Origin: Scytonematopsis contorta HA4267-MV1
Lineage (GTDB): Bacteria > Cyanobacteriota > Cyanobacteriia > Cyanobacteriales > Nostocaceae
Direction of reading: 5' to 3'
DNA length: 64,000 nt
Assembly: GCA_019359035.1 (NCBI GenBank)
Contig: JAHHIC010000057.1
Location: forward strand, 62,001 to 126,000
Shown one piece after another: positions 1 through 11,112 of this stretch (positions within the stretch are counted from its first letter, which is position 1; every line of letters starts with the position of its first letter). Both the position numbers and the translations under genes were made by a program. The notes below the pieces were generated by a model. That model saw only the letters and a program-made list of their open reading frames with translations. It was not told the origin of the DNA and searched no databases.

Positions 1-251
1 CCCAGTGCTAGACTCGAAAGCGTTATACCAAGCTGCGTTGTCGATAATAATCGGTCTGTACTCCGTTGCAGCGTTTGTACCGAAATCGCTTGCACATCTC
101 CCGCTTCTACCAACTGGAGAATTCGCGATCGCCGCACAGTAACCATAGAAAATTCAGCTGCGACGAAAAAGGCATTGATAGCAATCAGCAGTAAAACTGA
201 CAAAAATCGCAGCCCGATATCCGTCCAAGTCAAGTTAAAATAAGCATTCAC
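1..251 (-). CDS. CNNM/DUF21 (hemolysin-family) transporter, N-terminal part, runs off left edge
   Basis: Reverse complement translates from a GTG at 251 as VNAYFNLTWTDIGLRFLSVLLLIAINAFFVAAEFSMVTVRRSRILQLVEAGDVQA..., typical of DUF21 (NAFFVAAEFSxVxxRRSR). Confidence 0.75.
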   Translation of the reverse strand, partial: MNAYFNLTWTDIGLRFLSVLLLIAINAFFVAAEFSMVTVRRSRILQLVEAGDVQAISVQTLQRSTDRLLSTTQLGITLSSLAL

Positions 252-309
252 CGCCAGAGATTCATGTATAAATTTTAAGTTTTGAGTTGAGAGTTTTGAC
301 TCCTACTTA

Positions 310-1011
310 TTAGCGCTCGACAGGAATATCAGACACTTGTAGCTTGAGACGCTGAGCAGGATAGTCAGTTAAGGAAAGAGAAATCCGCTTAACATCATCA
401 AGTAAAGCCGTGGGGATACTGACAGTCCCAGAAAAAGTTGGGCCGTTGGCTGGTAATTCAGATGGTAAACCTTCGGTGGAAGCGCTCAAAGTGCGACCCT
501 TATCATCGGTGACATCCAAGAAACTATATAGAAAGCGTACAGTATCTTGTCCTTTATTCTGCATTTTGACACGAACAAGTAAAGCACCACCAGAAAAACG
601 AGCGGACTGGACAGCTAAATTAACACCTTCGCTGTCGGAGGAGATAGGAAAACCTGCTTGGGGTTTATCTAAATCCTCTTCTTTGGGTTTTTCTGGAGGT
701 TTTTGTTGCTTATTAGTCTCATCCTCTTCATCTTCGGTTTTCTGGGACTTAGCGGCTTTGGTTTTGCCTTCGATACGTTCCTTAACGGTTTTGATAATAT
801 CTGATTCGCGTAAAAGAGCCACTCCTGCTTGGGGGGTCGCTCCTGCTTTGTTATTAGCAAATTTAGTTGTGGGACGAGCATCGGGAGCGGTAACACCTTT
901 GAGAGCTTCGCTACCCACAGCGAAACCTAAATAGGCACTAACTGAACCGGCTCCCAACATAGTAGTTAGAAGAACCAAGGTTAGTAAAACGGTGGAGTTT
1001 AGTTTCATCAT
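310..1011 (-). CDS. secreted/anchored hypothetical protein with charged Lys/Glu-rich linker
   Basis: 233 aa ORF with N-terminal hydrophobic signal/anchor, low-complexity KTEDEEDETNKQQKPPEKPKEED linker and C-terminal beta-rich domain. Confidence 0.6.
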   Translation of the reverse strand: MMKLNSTVLLTLVLLTTMLGAGSVSAYLGFAVGSEALKGVTAPDARPTTKFANNKAGATPQAGVALLRESDIIKTVKERIEGKTKAAKSQKTEDEEDETNKQQKPPEKPKEEDLDKPQAGFPISSDSEGVNLAVQSARFSGGALLVRVKMQNKGQDTVRFLYSFLDVTDDKGRTLSASTEGLPSELPANGPTFSGTVSIPTALLDDVKRISLSLTDYPAQRLKLQVSDIPVER

Positions 1012-1271
1012 TCCTGAAAGAGTGGCAAAAAAGGACGCAGGATTAATTTAGAGGAATACAAGATACTTAAGCAATTAAATATATAGTTTGCCCTATTCTA
1101 GTGTGAAATAAAGTAGTGGTGATATTACGTCATTTTCCTCTACAATAATTTTCCTGTCTGACAGCCTTCCTTTTGTGTAAGCAGGAGTACATAATTTGCA
1201 ATACCCAATCAGCCTAATTCTTTAGATGTATTGACAAAAAGTAAATTTGCTATATGATTAATATTCGACGA

Positions 1272-1344
1272 CCAGGGTTGGCCGATCGGTTGAGGCAACG
1301 AACTCATAATTCGTGTTAGACAGGTTCGACTCCTGTACCCTGGA
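1272..1344 (+). tRNA. tRNA with CAU anticodon, probably tRNA-Ile2 (lysidine type)
   Basis: Acceptor CCAGGGT/ACCCTGG, D-arm GCC/GGC, anticodon stem ACGAA/TTCGT with loop CTCATAA, T-arm ACAGG-TTCGACT-CCTGT. The anticodon arm resembles plastid trnI-CAU (AACTCATAATT) more than fMet or elongator Met. Confidence 0.85.
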
Positions 1345-1357
1345 CTTTTATTTACTT

Positions 1358-1789
1358 TTACCGTGACTGTACAGATTCAAAGCGAAATTCAGTCCCTGCT
1401 CGCAGTCTGTTCATTTGAGGAGACGTTAACAAGGAAGAACCGTAAGGATTTGGTAAGTCAGGAGTACGAAGGATTGGGTCGTTTGTGGATTGTTGAGCTA
1501 ACAAATCCCGGTAAACAACATTAACCAATTCAGCATCGCGAGCTATTTCATTTTCGGGAAAAGAGTTGCGGAACAATGTACCAGGCCCAAGCATCCAGTC
1601 AATATTGCGACTAAAAGAGTTATTCCCGTAAAAATTGGGGTCATCCTTAAAAAAAGCTCGTTCAATAACTGCATTTGGTGATTGGCTATTAGGAGCACTC
1701 TGTGCAGAAGCGACAGTGGAAACTCCAAAAGTAGTGGCAAGTAGTACTATTAAACTACCGAAATGTTGGTACTTTAAATTAATCTTCAT
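1358..1789 (-). CDS. secreted hypothetical protein
   Basis: 143 aa ORF with signal peptide (LIVLLATTFGVSTVASAQSAPNS). Confidence 0.55.
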   Translation of the reverse strand: MKINLKYQHFGSLIVLLATTFGVSTVASAQSAPNSQSPNAVIERAFFKDDPNFYGNNSFSRNIDWMLGPGTLFRNSFPENEIARDAELVNVVYRDLLAQQSTNDPILRTPDLPNPYGSSLLTSPQMNRLRAGTEFRFESVQSR

Positions 1790-1929
1790 GTGTTTTAGTG
1801 TTTGTGCGAATCATAACTTATGCTAAATTTCAGAACCTTTATATAAACTTGCCTTCCAATTACATTTGGGAATGCTCACTGGTATAAAGTGTTCACTTTC
1901 CGGTTTAGCACAATTTTTGATTGATTGTA

Positions 1930-2550
1930 ATGACTTATCAAGCTGAAACCCTCACACAGAAAGAGATTTGGGCTACTAATGCCGATTTAACAACCCTGCG
2001 TCATAAGCTGCTAGATTTAATTTGTGAACAGGCTTACAAAGAAGGTGATTTTGTTCTCTCTTCAGGACAACATAGTACTTATTACATCAATTGCAAGCCA
2101 GTAACCCTTAATCCCCAAGGAGCATTGTTTACTGGTCGTGTGCTTTTATCAATGCTGTCAAAGGATACCCAGGCTGTGGCTGGTTTAACGTTAGGTGCAG
2201 ACCCAATTGTGAGTGCTGTGAGTGTGGTGTCGGCTTTGTCTAATACTCCGATACCCGCGTTGATTGTGCGAAAAGAAGCTAAGGGTCACGGAACACAGGC
2301 TTATATCGAAGGGCCTACTTTGCCTGAGGGTACGAAGATAGTTGTTTTGGAAGATGTGGTAACTACTGGACAATCAGCGATGAAAGCGGTCGCTAGGTTG
2401 AGAGATGCTGGTTATGTGGTTGAGGAAGTAATTTCACTGATAGATAGAAAGCAAGGTGGTGCTGAGTTTTACGAGTCTGTTGGGTTGAAGTTTGAAGCTG
2501 TGTTTCCGATAGAGGAAATTCAGGAAAGATATAAAACACACTCCAATTAA
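1930..2550 (+). CDS. pyrE: orotate phosphoribosyltransferase
   Basis: GDFVLSSGQHSTYYINCK and PRPP loop VVLEDVVTTGQSAMKA; ATG at 1930 preferred over TTG at 1921. Confidence 0.93.
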   Translation: MTYQAETLTQKEIWATNADLTTLRHKLLDLICEQAYKEGDFVLSSGQHSTYYINCKPVTLNPQGALFTGRVLLSMLSKDTQAVAGLTLGADPIVSAVSVVSALSNTPIPALIVRKEAKGHGTQAYIEGPTLPEGTKIVVLEDVVTTGQSAMKAVARLRDAGYVVEEVISLIDRKQGGAEFYESVGLKFEAVFPIEEIQERYKTHSN

Positions 2551-2657
2551 AAGACCTAACCCCCAACCCCCTTCCCTTGTAGGGAAGGGGGCTAAGATTC
2601 AATACTTTGATTTCCCCCCTTCCCTCCTAGGGAAGGGGGGTAGGGGGGTTAGGTATC

Positions 2658-2659
<2 letters not shown>
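2551..2659. repeat. composite inverted repeat between convergent pyrE and thiC (nested CCCTTCCCT/AGGGAAGGG hairpins inside ACCTAACCCCC/GGGGGTTAGGT arms)
   Basis: AAGACCTAACCCCC...CCCCCTTCCCTtgtAGGGAAGGGGG...CCCCCCTTCCCTcctAGGGAAGGGGGG...GGGGGGTTAGGTATCTT. Confidence 0.8.
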
Positions 2660-4139
<1,480 letters not shown>

Positions 4140-4230
4140 GAAAACAATTCTTCCGTTTATTACTTTTGCAGATTTTTTGGTCTATTAACCGATTCTTAAC
4201 AATTTGTCGTCAACAGCCAACCATCAATTA

Positions 4231-4839
4231 ATGAACCGCTATATTATTTTTTACAAACCCTACGGTGTTCTCTGCCAATTTACTCAGGATACACCTGACC
4301 GTAATACTTTAAAAGATTATATTGATGTGCCCGATATTTATTCTGTGGGACGTTTGGATTGGGATAGTGAAGGTTTACTTTTGTTAACAAATCATGGGCA
4401 ATTACAGCATAGACTTTCCCATCCGCAGTTTGGACACGAGCGTACTTATTGGGTTCAAGTCGAACGAATTCCTGATGAGTTTGCTATTCAAAAACTTCAG
4501 CAGGGTGTGGAGATTCAAAATTACCGCACGCAACCGACAAAAGTTAGGTTATTATCAAATGAACCTTTATTGCCTGAACGTAATCCACCAATTAGGTTTC
4601 GTAAAAATGTACCGACTGCATGGCTTGAAATGACTTTAACTGAAGGGAAAAATCGTCAAGTTAGAAGGATGACGGCATCTGTTGGTTTCCCAACTTTACG
4701 ACTTGTGCGAGTTAGCATTGCTCATTTGCAATTAAAGAACTTACAACCCGGTCAGTGGCGTGATTTAACTTCACAAGAAGTGCAGCTATTGCAAAATTTA
4801 GTGTTTCCCCGTAGAACTTTTTTAACAAAAAGAGGTTAA
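4231..4839 (+). CDS. RsuA/RluE-family rRNA pseudouridine synthase
   Basis: YIIFYKPYGVLCQFTQD, SVGRLDWDSEGLLLLTNHG, EGKNRQVRRMTASVGFPTLRLVR. Confidence 0.88.
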   Translation: MNRYIIFYKPYGVLCQFTQDTPDRNTLKDYIDVPDIYSVGRLDWDSEGLLLLTNHGQLQHRLSHPQFGHERTYWVQVERIPDEFAIQKLQQGVEIQNYRTQPTKVRLLSNEPLLPERNPPIRFRKNVPTAWLEMTLTEGKNRQVRRMTASVGFPTLRLVRVSIAHLQLKNLQPGQWRDLTSQEVQLLQNLVFPRRTFLTKRG

Positions 4840-5107
4840 TTAATACGAGTAATAATACTTGTCGGTTTATGTATAATTTTGTCTATTATGGTGGTTATAT
4901 TCCAATAAGAAGTTAGTATAAGTAGGTGAGCCAACAAACAAAGATTAAAGTTTTCAGCTATTTATATTAAGAGGCGATTAAAGTATCAAAAATTATATTA
5001 ACAAAATAATTTATAAACGGAATTTCACAAAAAAACCATCAAAAACGGTATAATTATTTTTTTCCTTTGGTTTCATAACATAATTAACGGGTGCAAGTCT
5101 AAGTCTT

Positions 5108-6802
5108 ATGAGCCTTAATCAGCAATCAAGCTGGCATCACAACTGCCAACGTCAAGATATATTGTCTGCAAAGCCCCCACGTCTAGAACTTGTGCCTGAC
5201 ATACCTACAGAATACGAAATTTATTCAAAAGAAGCACTGCGTCGCGCCCAAGAAGAACTTTTGTGGTTCCGCAGACTTTATGAAAATTTACCTTCGGTGT
5301 ATTTGACTTTGGATGCAACAGGGACGATTTTGTCTGTTAATGAATTCGGAGCAGTTGCTTTGGGTTACACGAATGATGAATTAATAAATCAACCTGTTTT
5401 TAATCTGTTTGCACAACAAGAACAAGCTAGGTTATTTGAGGCTCTGATGGATTTATTAAGCCCTCGTCCATCTTCTCAAGCACAAAGCTCTCAAGTACAG
5501 GATTGGGAGTTTCGTTTAAACTGTCCTCAGAGTAAAATTGCCTGGGTAAGAGTCGTGGCAAGCCTTTTGCCTGGAGATAGCGAGAATGATAATCCCTTGA
5601 TTTTGATGGTTTGCGAGGACATTTCCACTCGCAAGCAAGCGGAAGACGCTTTGCGAGAAAGTGAAGAAAGATTTCATACCATAGCTGACACTGCTCCTGT
5701 AATGTTATGGATGGCTGGGGTGGATGGTAAATGTAGCTTTTTTAATCAATATTGGCTAGAGTTTACCGGATGTACTACTGAGCAAGATAAAGATTTATGT
5801 TGGCTGGAAGCTTTACATCCAGAAGACAGAAGTTATTGTCTACAAGTTTATGGTGCAGCCTTTGATGCACGAAATAAATTTAAGATGGAATATCGCTTAA
5901 GGCGTGCAGATGGGGAGTATCGTTGGATTTTAGATACAGGGGTTCCTCGTTTTACTTCCAATGATAGTTTTGCTGGTTATATCGGTTGTTGTATTGATAT
6001 TACAGAGCGCAAATTAGGTGAAAACTCCTTGCTCCAAAGCCAACAAGCAGCCCAAGCGCAATTGGCAGAAATGGAAAGCCTGAATCGTCTTAAGGATGAG
6101 TTTTTAAGTACGGTTTCCCACGAATTACGTACTCCATTGACTAATATGAAGATGGCGATTCAAATGTTAGGCATTGCTCTTAATAAGGAGCAAAATCTAC
6201 TGGAGGAACTCACGAATCCTAATCAGGAACTCTCGAAAGCTGCTCGTTATTTTCAAATTTTAAATAATGAGTGCGAAAGGGAAATTCATCTGATTAACAA
6301 TTTCCTGGATTTACAACGACTCGACAGCGCTGCTGAACCGTTGGTGATGGAAACAATTTCTCTCAAAGAATGGATTAGTCGTGCAATTGAATTGTTTAAA
6401 GCTCGTAATCCAAATTTAGGACAGAATTTGCAATTTGATGTTGCGGAGAATCTCCCCTCTATACTTTGCGACCCTTTTAGCTTGGAACGCATTTTGATTG
6501 AGTTGCTGACTAATGCTTGTAAATTTAGCCCACCAAATTCGGAAGTTACGGTATCTGCCCAAGTTACAGTTAACCAAATACAATTGCGGGTAATTAATTC
6601 TGGGGTAGAAATTCCTGAAGCTGAATTACCAAAAATATTTGATAAATTTTACCGTATTCCCAGCAATGACCCTTGGAAACAAGGAGGTACTGGATTAGGT
6701 CTAACGCTTGTACAAAAAATTATTAAATCTTTGGGGGGAACTATAAAGGCTGAAAGTGCTTCTAATTGCACCTGTTTTACTATTGCACTTCCGATTAATT
6801 AG
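5108..6802 (+). CDS. multi-PAS sensor histidine kinase
   Basis: PAS domains; H-box LKDEFLSTVSHELRTPLTNMKMA; N/G boxes ELLTNACKFSPPNSEV and GGTGLGLTLVQKIIKSLGG. Confidence 0.9.
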   Translation: MSLNQQSSWHHNCQRQDILSAKPPRLELVPDIPTEYEIYSKEALRRAQEELLWFRRLYENLPSVYLTLDATGTILSVNEFGAVALGYTNDELINQPVFNLFAQQEQARLFEALMDLLSPRPSSQAQSSQVQDWEFRLNCPQSKIAWVRVVASLLPGDSENDNPLILMVCEDISTRKQAEDALRESEERFHTIADTAPVMLWMAGVDGKCSFFNQYWLEFTGCTTEQDKDLCWLEALHPEDRSYCLQVYGAAFDARNKFKMEYRLRRADGEYRWILDTGVPRFTSNDSFAGYIGCCIDITERKLGENSLLQSQQAAQAQLAEMESLNRLKDEFLSTVSHELRTPLTNMKMAIQMLGIALNKEQNLLEELTNPNQELSKAARYFQILNNECEREIHLINNFLDLQRLDSAAEPLVMETISLKEWISRAIELFKARNPNLGQNLQFDVAENLPSILCDPFSLERILIELLTNACKFSPPNSEVTVSAQVTVNQIQLRVINSGVEIPEAELPKIFDKFYRIPSNDPWKQGGTGLGLTLVQKIIKSLGGTIKAESASNCTCFTIALPIN

Positions 6803-6815
6803 GGAGTGGGGACGA

Positions 6816-6853
6816 ACAATTCGCAGTGGAGCGGAGCGCTTATTGCGAATTGT
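6816..6853. repeat. inverted repeat, possible terminator
   Basis: ACAATTCGCA-gtggagcggagcgcttat-TGCGAATTGT just after the kinase stop. Confidence 0.65.
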
Positions 6854-6899
6854 CAATGGCGATGCTTGTAGCCGGAACGGAAGTTAAGGAAATTCCACA

Positions 6900-9038
6900 A
6901 TGCTGATTTGCCCATCTTGTAAATTTGAAAACCCTGATAGTAACAAGTTCTGTCAAAATTGTGGCACATCATTGGCTCAAAAGGTCTGTTCTGAGTGTGC
7001 CACTTTGGTAGAAACTAATGTTCAACGCTGCAATAACTGTGGTGCTGATTGCGGTTCCTATTGGTGGGTGATTATTAGTAAAGTTGCCGGAACAATTGCG
7101 AAAGTTAAGGATAACAGTAACAATAATGATAAAGATAAAGATAATACCCCCGAACAGTCAGCAATTCACTCTTCTCCCCCCCACTCCTCACTCCCTACTC
7201 CCTACTCACAAACTCTTCCCCAAACGTGGGAAGTTGGTTCTTTTTTAGACTCGCAACAACGTTATCGATTGTTAGAACCACTACCCTCTGTTGAGGAATT
7301 TGCGGAAAAAACTGAGTTGTGCTTTCGGGTTTTAGATTGCCAACCATTTCAAGTTTCGCCTTTGGCTGTTGCGCTTGCAAATCAACCTGAATTGTCAGTT
7401 AATTCGTTAAATTTATTACGCGGTATTAGTGGTATTCCTAGCTCGGCTTTACCTTATATTGCGCTACAAGGGCTTTGTCACCTGGGTATACCCCTTATTC
7501 ATGATGCATGGTTAGATGGAGATTTACAGGTTGTTTTGATTGAAGACCGCTCTCAATGGCAACTTTTACTTCATCTTTGGCAAGATGATTCTACTACGTC
7601 GTTGCAAATATTACATTGCTTTTACCAAATGACTCAACTTTGGGAAGTTTTGGAAAAGGTTAATTGTCGCCAAAGTCTTATGGATTTGGCAAATTTGCGT
7701 TTAGATGAAGACCAGGCTGTTATGCTACATCGTTTATACGCGGATTTACCGCCCGTAGCTGATACTGCTCAGAATTTACCACCTGTTGAAGGTGAAGTTA
7801 CTGAGGGAAGAATTACTGAAGGTGAAATTACTGAAGGTGAAATTACTACTCCTGATTCTGGTCAAATTTTAAGTGTTCAAGCCCTTGGAAGGATTTGGCA
7901 AGCCTTATTTCGATACTCACAACGTACCCAGTTTGGCTCATTGGTTCAGCTGTTAGGAGATTTGGAGATAGGTAAAATTCAAACTACTTCTGAATTGCGG
8001 TCGCGCTTAGGAGAAATAGGGGTCGAACTACAGGTTGATGTGCCAAGTAGTGAGCCAGCAAGTATCGTGCCAAATAGTATCCGGAATGCTGGAGACGTAT
8101 TTATAACCCAGCAAAGTACCAGTCCACCAACTATTTTACAACTTGACGAATCTTTAGAAGAAAGCGTGTCAACATCAGAAAACGATGATTTGGCTACCGT
8201 AGCGTTGCCGATGCAGTTAATGGATTTAGAAGATGCTGGAATTACAGATGTAGGACGACAGCGAAGTCACAACGAAGATAATTTTGGTATTGAAACAAAT
8301 ATTAATAAAATTCAATTACCCAAAAATCGAAGCATTGCTGCTCGCGGATTGTATATTCTTTGTGATGGGATGGGTGGACACGATGGAGGTGATGTAGCTA
8401 GTGAATTGGCTGTGAGTAAATTGCGGCAATATTTTCAAACCCATTGGGATGGAAATCAATTACCTACGCAAGATATTATTCATCAAGGTGTAATAGCAGC
8501 TAATCAAGCGATTTATGAAATCAATCAAAAAGGTGCGCGTTCCGGTGTTGGACGTATGGGCACAACTTTGGTGTTGTTATTAATTCAAGACACAAAAGTA
8601 GCTTTGGCTCATGTGGGAGATAGTCGTCTTTATCGCTTAACTCGCAAAGGGGGGTTAGAACAAATAACGGTAGACCACGAAGTTGGACAGCGGGAAATGG
8701 CTAGGGGGGTGGAACGTAGCATTGCCTACGGTCGTCCTGATGCTTACCAGTTGACTCAAGCTTTGGGCCCTCGTGATGAAAATTCAATTGACCCTAGCAT
8801 ACAGTTTATTGAGATAAACGAAGATACCCTTTTTCTGCTGGCCTCGGATGGACTATCTGATAATGATTTATTGGAAATGAACTGGCAGACTCATTTATTA
8901 AACCTGCTCAGTTCTGGTGTTGATTTGTCTAAGGGGGCTAAGGAGTTAATTGAGTTGGCAAACACGTACAATGGTCATGACAACATAACTGCTGTATTAG
9001 TTCGGGCAAAAGTACGTCCTAATTTGGAGGGAAGGTGA
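6900..9038 (+). CDS. double zinc-ribbon PP2C-type Ser/Thr phosphatase
   Basis: Two CxxC..CxxC ribbons (CPSCKFENPDSNKFCQNCG; CSECATLVETNVQRCNNCG); PP2C motifs TDVGRQRSHNEDNF, LCDGMGGHDGGDVASE, LAHVGDSRLYRL, LLASDGLSDN. Confidence 0.88.
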   Translation: MLICPSCKFENPDSNKFCQNCGTSLAQKVCSECATLVETNVQRCNNCGADCGSYWWVIISKVAGTIAKVKDNSNNNDKDKDNTPEQSAIHSSPPHSSLPTPYSQTLPQTWEVGSFLDSQQRYRLLEPLPSVEEFAEKTELCFRVLDCQPFQVSPLAVALANQPELSVNSLNLLRGISGIPSSALPYIALQGLCHLGIPLIHDAWLDGDLQVVLIEDRSQWQLLLHLWQDDSTTSLQILHCFYQMTQLWEVLEKVNCRQSLMDLANLRLDEDQAVMLHRLYADLPPVADTAQNLPPVEGEVTEGRITEGEITEGEITTPDSGQILSVQALGRIWQALFRYSQRTQFGSLVQLLGDLEIGKIQTTSELRSRLGEIGVELQVDVPSSEPASIVPNSIRNAGDVFITQQSTSPPTILQLDESLEESVSTSENDDLATVALPMQLMDLEDAGITDVGRQRSHNEDNFGIETNINKIQLPKNRSIAARGLYILCDGMGGHDGGDVASELAVSKLRQYFQTHWDGNQLPTQDIIHQGVIAANQAIYEINQKGARSGVGRMGTTLVLLLIQDTKVALAHVGDSRLYRLTRKGGLEQITVDHEVGQREMARGVERSIAYGRPDAYQLTQALGPRDENSIDPSIQFIEINEDTLFLLASDGLSDNDLLEMNWQTHLLNLLSSGVDLSKGAKELIELANTYNGHDNITAVLVRAKVRPNLEGR

Positions 9039-9041
9039 GGA

Positions 9042-9141
9042 CAATTCAAAATTCAAAATTCAAAATTCGCAATTACCAATTACCAATTAACAGTCAACCG
9101 TCAACAGTCAACCGTCAACCGTCAACCGTCAACAGTCAACA
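9042..9141. repeat. heptanucleotide STRR arrays (AATTCAA / AATTACC / GTCAACM)
   Basis: Successive 7-nt units AATTCAAAATTCAAAATTC, AATTACCAATTACC, then GTCAACCGTCAACAGTCAACC... Confidence 0.9.
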
Positions 9142-9153
9142 AATATTTAAATT

Positions 9154-10413
9154 GTGGTTACCCTGACGCTGTTAGAAGCGCAACAAAAAAAACCACTGCA
9201 ACAGTGGAGTTTTGATGATGCGACATTTATCCGAGTTGGTCGGGCTACTGATAATCATGTGGTTTTGACCGATAGTTTGGTTTCGCGCCAGCATTTGGAG
9301 TTGAAAAAAATTAGTTCTGCTAATGGTGATAGTTGGCAGTTAATTAGTAAGGGCACTAATGGCACTTTTGTTAATGGCGCTTTGGTGACTCAATGTATGC
9401 TTCCAGAAAATTGTGTGGTGCAGTTGGCTAAGGGGGGACCTTTTCTAAAAATTGAATTTAATTTGGCTGGGACTTCTACTACTAAGCCGGAGATAAATTC
9501 CCCTGCTTCAAAAACATTGGTTCCAAAATCTGGGGCTGTTCCTGCTTCCATTTGCACTCACGAGAATAATCCTGCTGGTAATTTATTTTGTATCCACTGC
9601 GGTGAGCCTTTAATAGTTCAACAAACTATACGTAACTATAAGGTATTAAGAACTCTGGGACAGGGTGGTATGGGTACTACTTTCTTGGCTTGGGATAGTG
9701 CGGGTGAAATTACTGGATTGCCGCAGGTGCTGGTTTTGAAGCAAATGAATGCGGATATGGCGAAAATTGCTAAGGCACAAGAATTATTTGAGCGGGAAGC
9801 TGTTACGCTTAAATCTCTTAGCCACCCTGGTATTCCTAAATATTATGATTTTTTCTTAGAAAAAGGTAAAAAATATTTGGCTATGGAATTAATTCATGGT
9901 CAGGATTTAGAAAAACTTGTTTATATAAAAGGTCCAGTGACACCTCGACAGGCAATTGACTGGATGATACAAACTTGCGATATTTTAAGTTATCTCCATA
10001 GTAAACAACCACCGCTTATCCATCGCGATATCAAGCCTGCCAATTTGATGATGCGAAATGCTAACAATAGTATTGCTGTGCTGGATTTTGGCGCGGTGAA
10101 AGAAATTGGTACGGCTCCGGGCACTCGTATTGGTGCTGAAGGATACTGCGCTCCTGAACAGGAAAGGGGGCAACCTCTTACTCAATCAGATTTATATGCT
10201 ATTGGACCGACGTTGATTTTTTTACTTAGCGGCGAAAATCCTTTTAAGTTTTATCGTCAACGGGGTGGGAGTTATAGGTTTGATGTTGGTGTCATTCCTA
10301 CTATTAGTTCTGGATTAAAGGAAGTTATTGACCGGGTAACGCAACCTCTTCCTAAGGATAGGTATCAGACTGCTGGGGAGTTGTCTAATGCTTTAGCTAA
10401 GGTGAATTCGTAG
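9154..10413 (+). CDS. FHA domain plus zinc ribbon plus Ser/Thr protein kinase
   Basis: GTG start; FHA motif (IRVGRATDNHVVLTDSLVSRQHLEL); zinc ribbon CTHENNPAGNLFCIHCG; kinase GQGGMGTTFLAWD, LIHRDIKPANLMMR, LDFGAVKE. Confidence 0.9.
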   Translation: MVTLTLLEAQQKKPLQQWSFDDATFIRVGRATDNHVVLTDSLVSRQHLELKKISSANGDSWQLISKGTNGTFVNGALVTQCMLPENCVVQLAKGGPFLKIEFNLAGTSTTKPEINSPASKTLVPKSGAVPASICTHENNPAGNLFCIHCGEPLIVQQTIRNYKVLRTLGQGGMGTTFLAWDSAGEITGLPQVLVLKQMNADMAKIAKAQELFEREAVTLKSLSHPGIPKYYDFFLEKGKKYLAMELIHGQDLEKLVYIKGPVTPRQAIDWMIQTCDILSYLHSKQPPLIHRDIKPANLMMRNANNSIAVLDFGAVKEIGTAPGTRIGAEGYCAPEQERGQPLTQSDLYAIGPTLIFLLSGENPFKFYRQRGGSYRFDVGVIPTISSGLKEVIDRVTQPLPKDRYQTAGELSNALAKVNS

Positions 10414-10441
10414 GTTGGGTCTCGCAAAGCCTCGACCCAAC
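10414..10441 (+). terminator. stem-loop after the kinase stop codon
   Basis: GTTGGGTC-tcgcaaagcctc-GACCCAAC. Confidence 0.55.
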
Positions 10442-10460
10442 ATTCCAGGCGTCTGTCGTG

Positions 10461-10709
10461 TTTTCTTGTTGGGGTTTTTTATTGGAGTTTTTGTTGGGAA
10501 TTTTTTGTTGGGGTTTTTATTGGGATTTTTTGTTGGGGTCTTTATTAGGGTTTTTGTTGGGATTTTTTGTTGGGGTCTTTATTAGGGTTTTTGTTGGAAT
10601 CTTTTGTTGGGGTTTTTGTTGGGGTTTTTGTTGGGGTCTTTATTGGGGTCTTTATTGGAATCTTTTGTTGGGGTTTTTATTGGAATCTTTTGTTGGGGTT
10701 TTTGTTGGG
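10461..10709 (+). repeat. about 20 tandem copies of a 12-13 nt G/T-only unit (consensus TYTTTRTTGGGR)
   Basis: TTTTTGTTGGGG TCTTTATTGGGG TTTTTATTGGGA ...; plus strand almost free of C and A. Confidence 0.95.
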
Positions 10710-10733
10710 CGGGCAGGGATGCCCACCCCACAA
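10707..10733 (+). repeat. hairpin repeat family 1, copy A
   Basis: GGGCGGGCAGGGATGCCCACCCCACAA: GGGCA-ggga-TGCCC with an outer GGG/CCC pair; shared with copies B and C. Confidence 0.9.
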
Positions 10734-11112
10734 GAATAAGTTTATCTAGAAGTGTAATGCATTCCGAATTTGCATGGATGGTGCTTATGCCTCTAAACCA
10801 TGCTGGAATGCTCGCTTATTACAGTAAGCAAGTAACGGCGCAGTTACAATAAGCAAATAAAGAATTGTTCACTAATGAATTACTACCCTCTTGTGGGGTG
10901 TAATTTCTTTACGCCTATTACTATAGACGCCTATTAGAAGTAATGAATATAAATATCCATTAAAGGGCATATCTATAACCCATCACCACAAAAAGTAATT
11001 GGACTTTCTTTTATTTGCAAATCCCTGATAGCGCAATTGCAATAAGCGAACTGCTGCTGATGTATTCACATAAACAGGATACTTCCATACAGAAGGGTTA
11101 TGCGCGATTGAT

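Noticed and set aside
410-934. 174-aa plus-strand ORF
   Set aside because: Antisense to the 310..1011 secreted protein, which has a convincing signal peptide and composition.
7170-7206. Yfr1-like ACTCCTCAC core
   Set aside because: It lies inside a coding heptamer run in the PP2C gene without the flanking Yfr1 hairpins.
10458-10852. Three overlapping plus-strand ORFs (93, 60, 82 aa) rich in G/F/L/V/W
   Set aside because: Artefacts of a G/T-only repeat that contains almost no A and therefore no stop codons in any frame; they end in the hairpin repeat.
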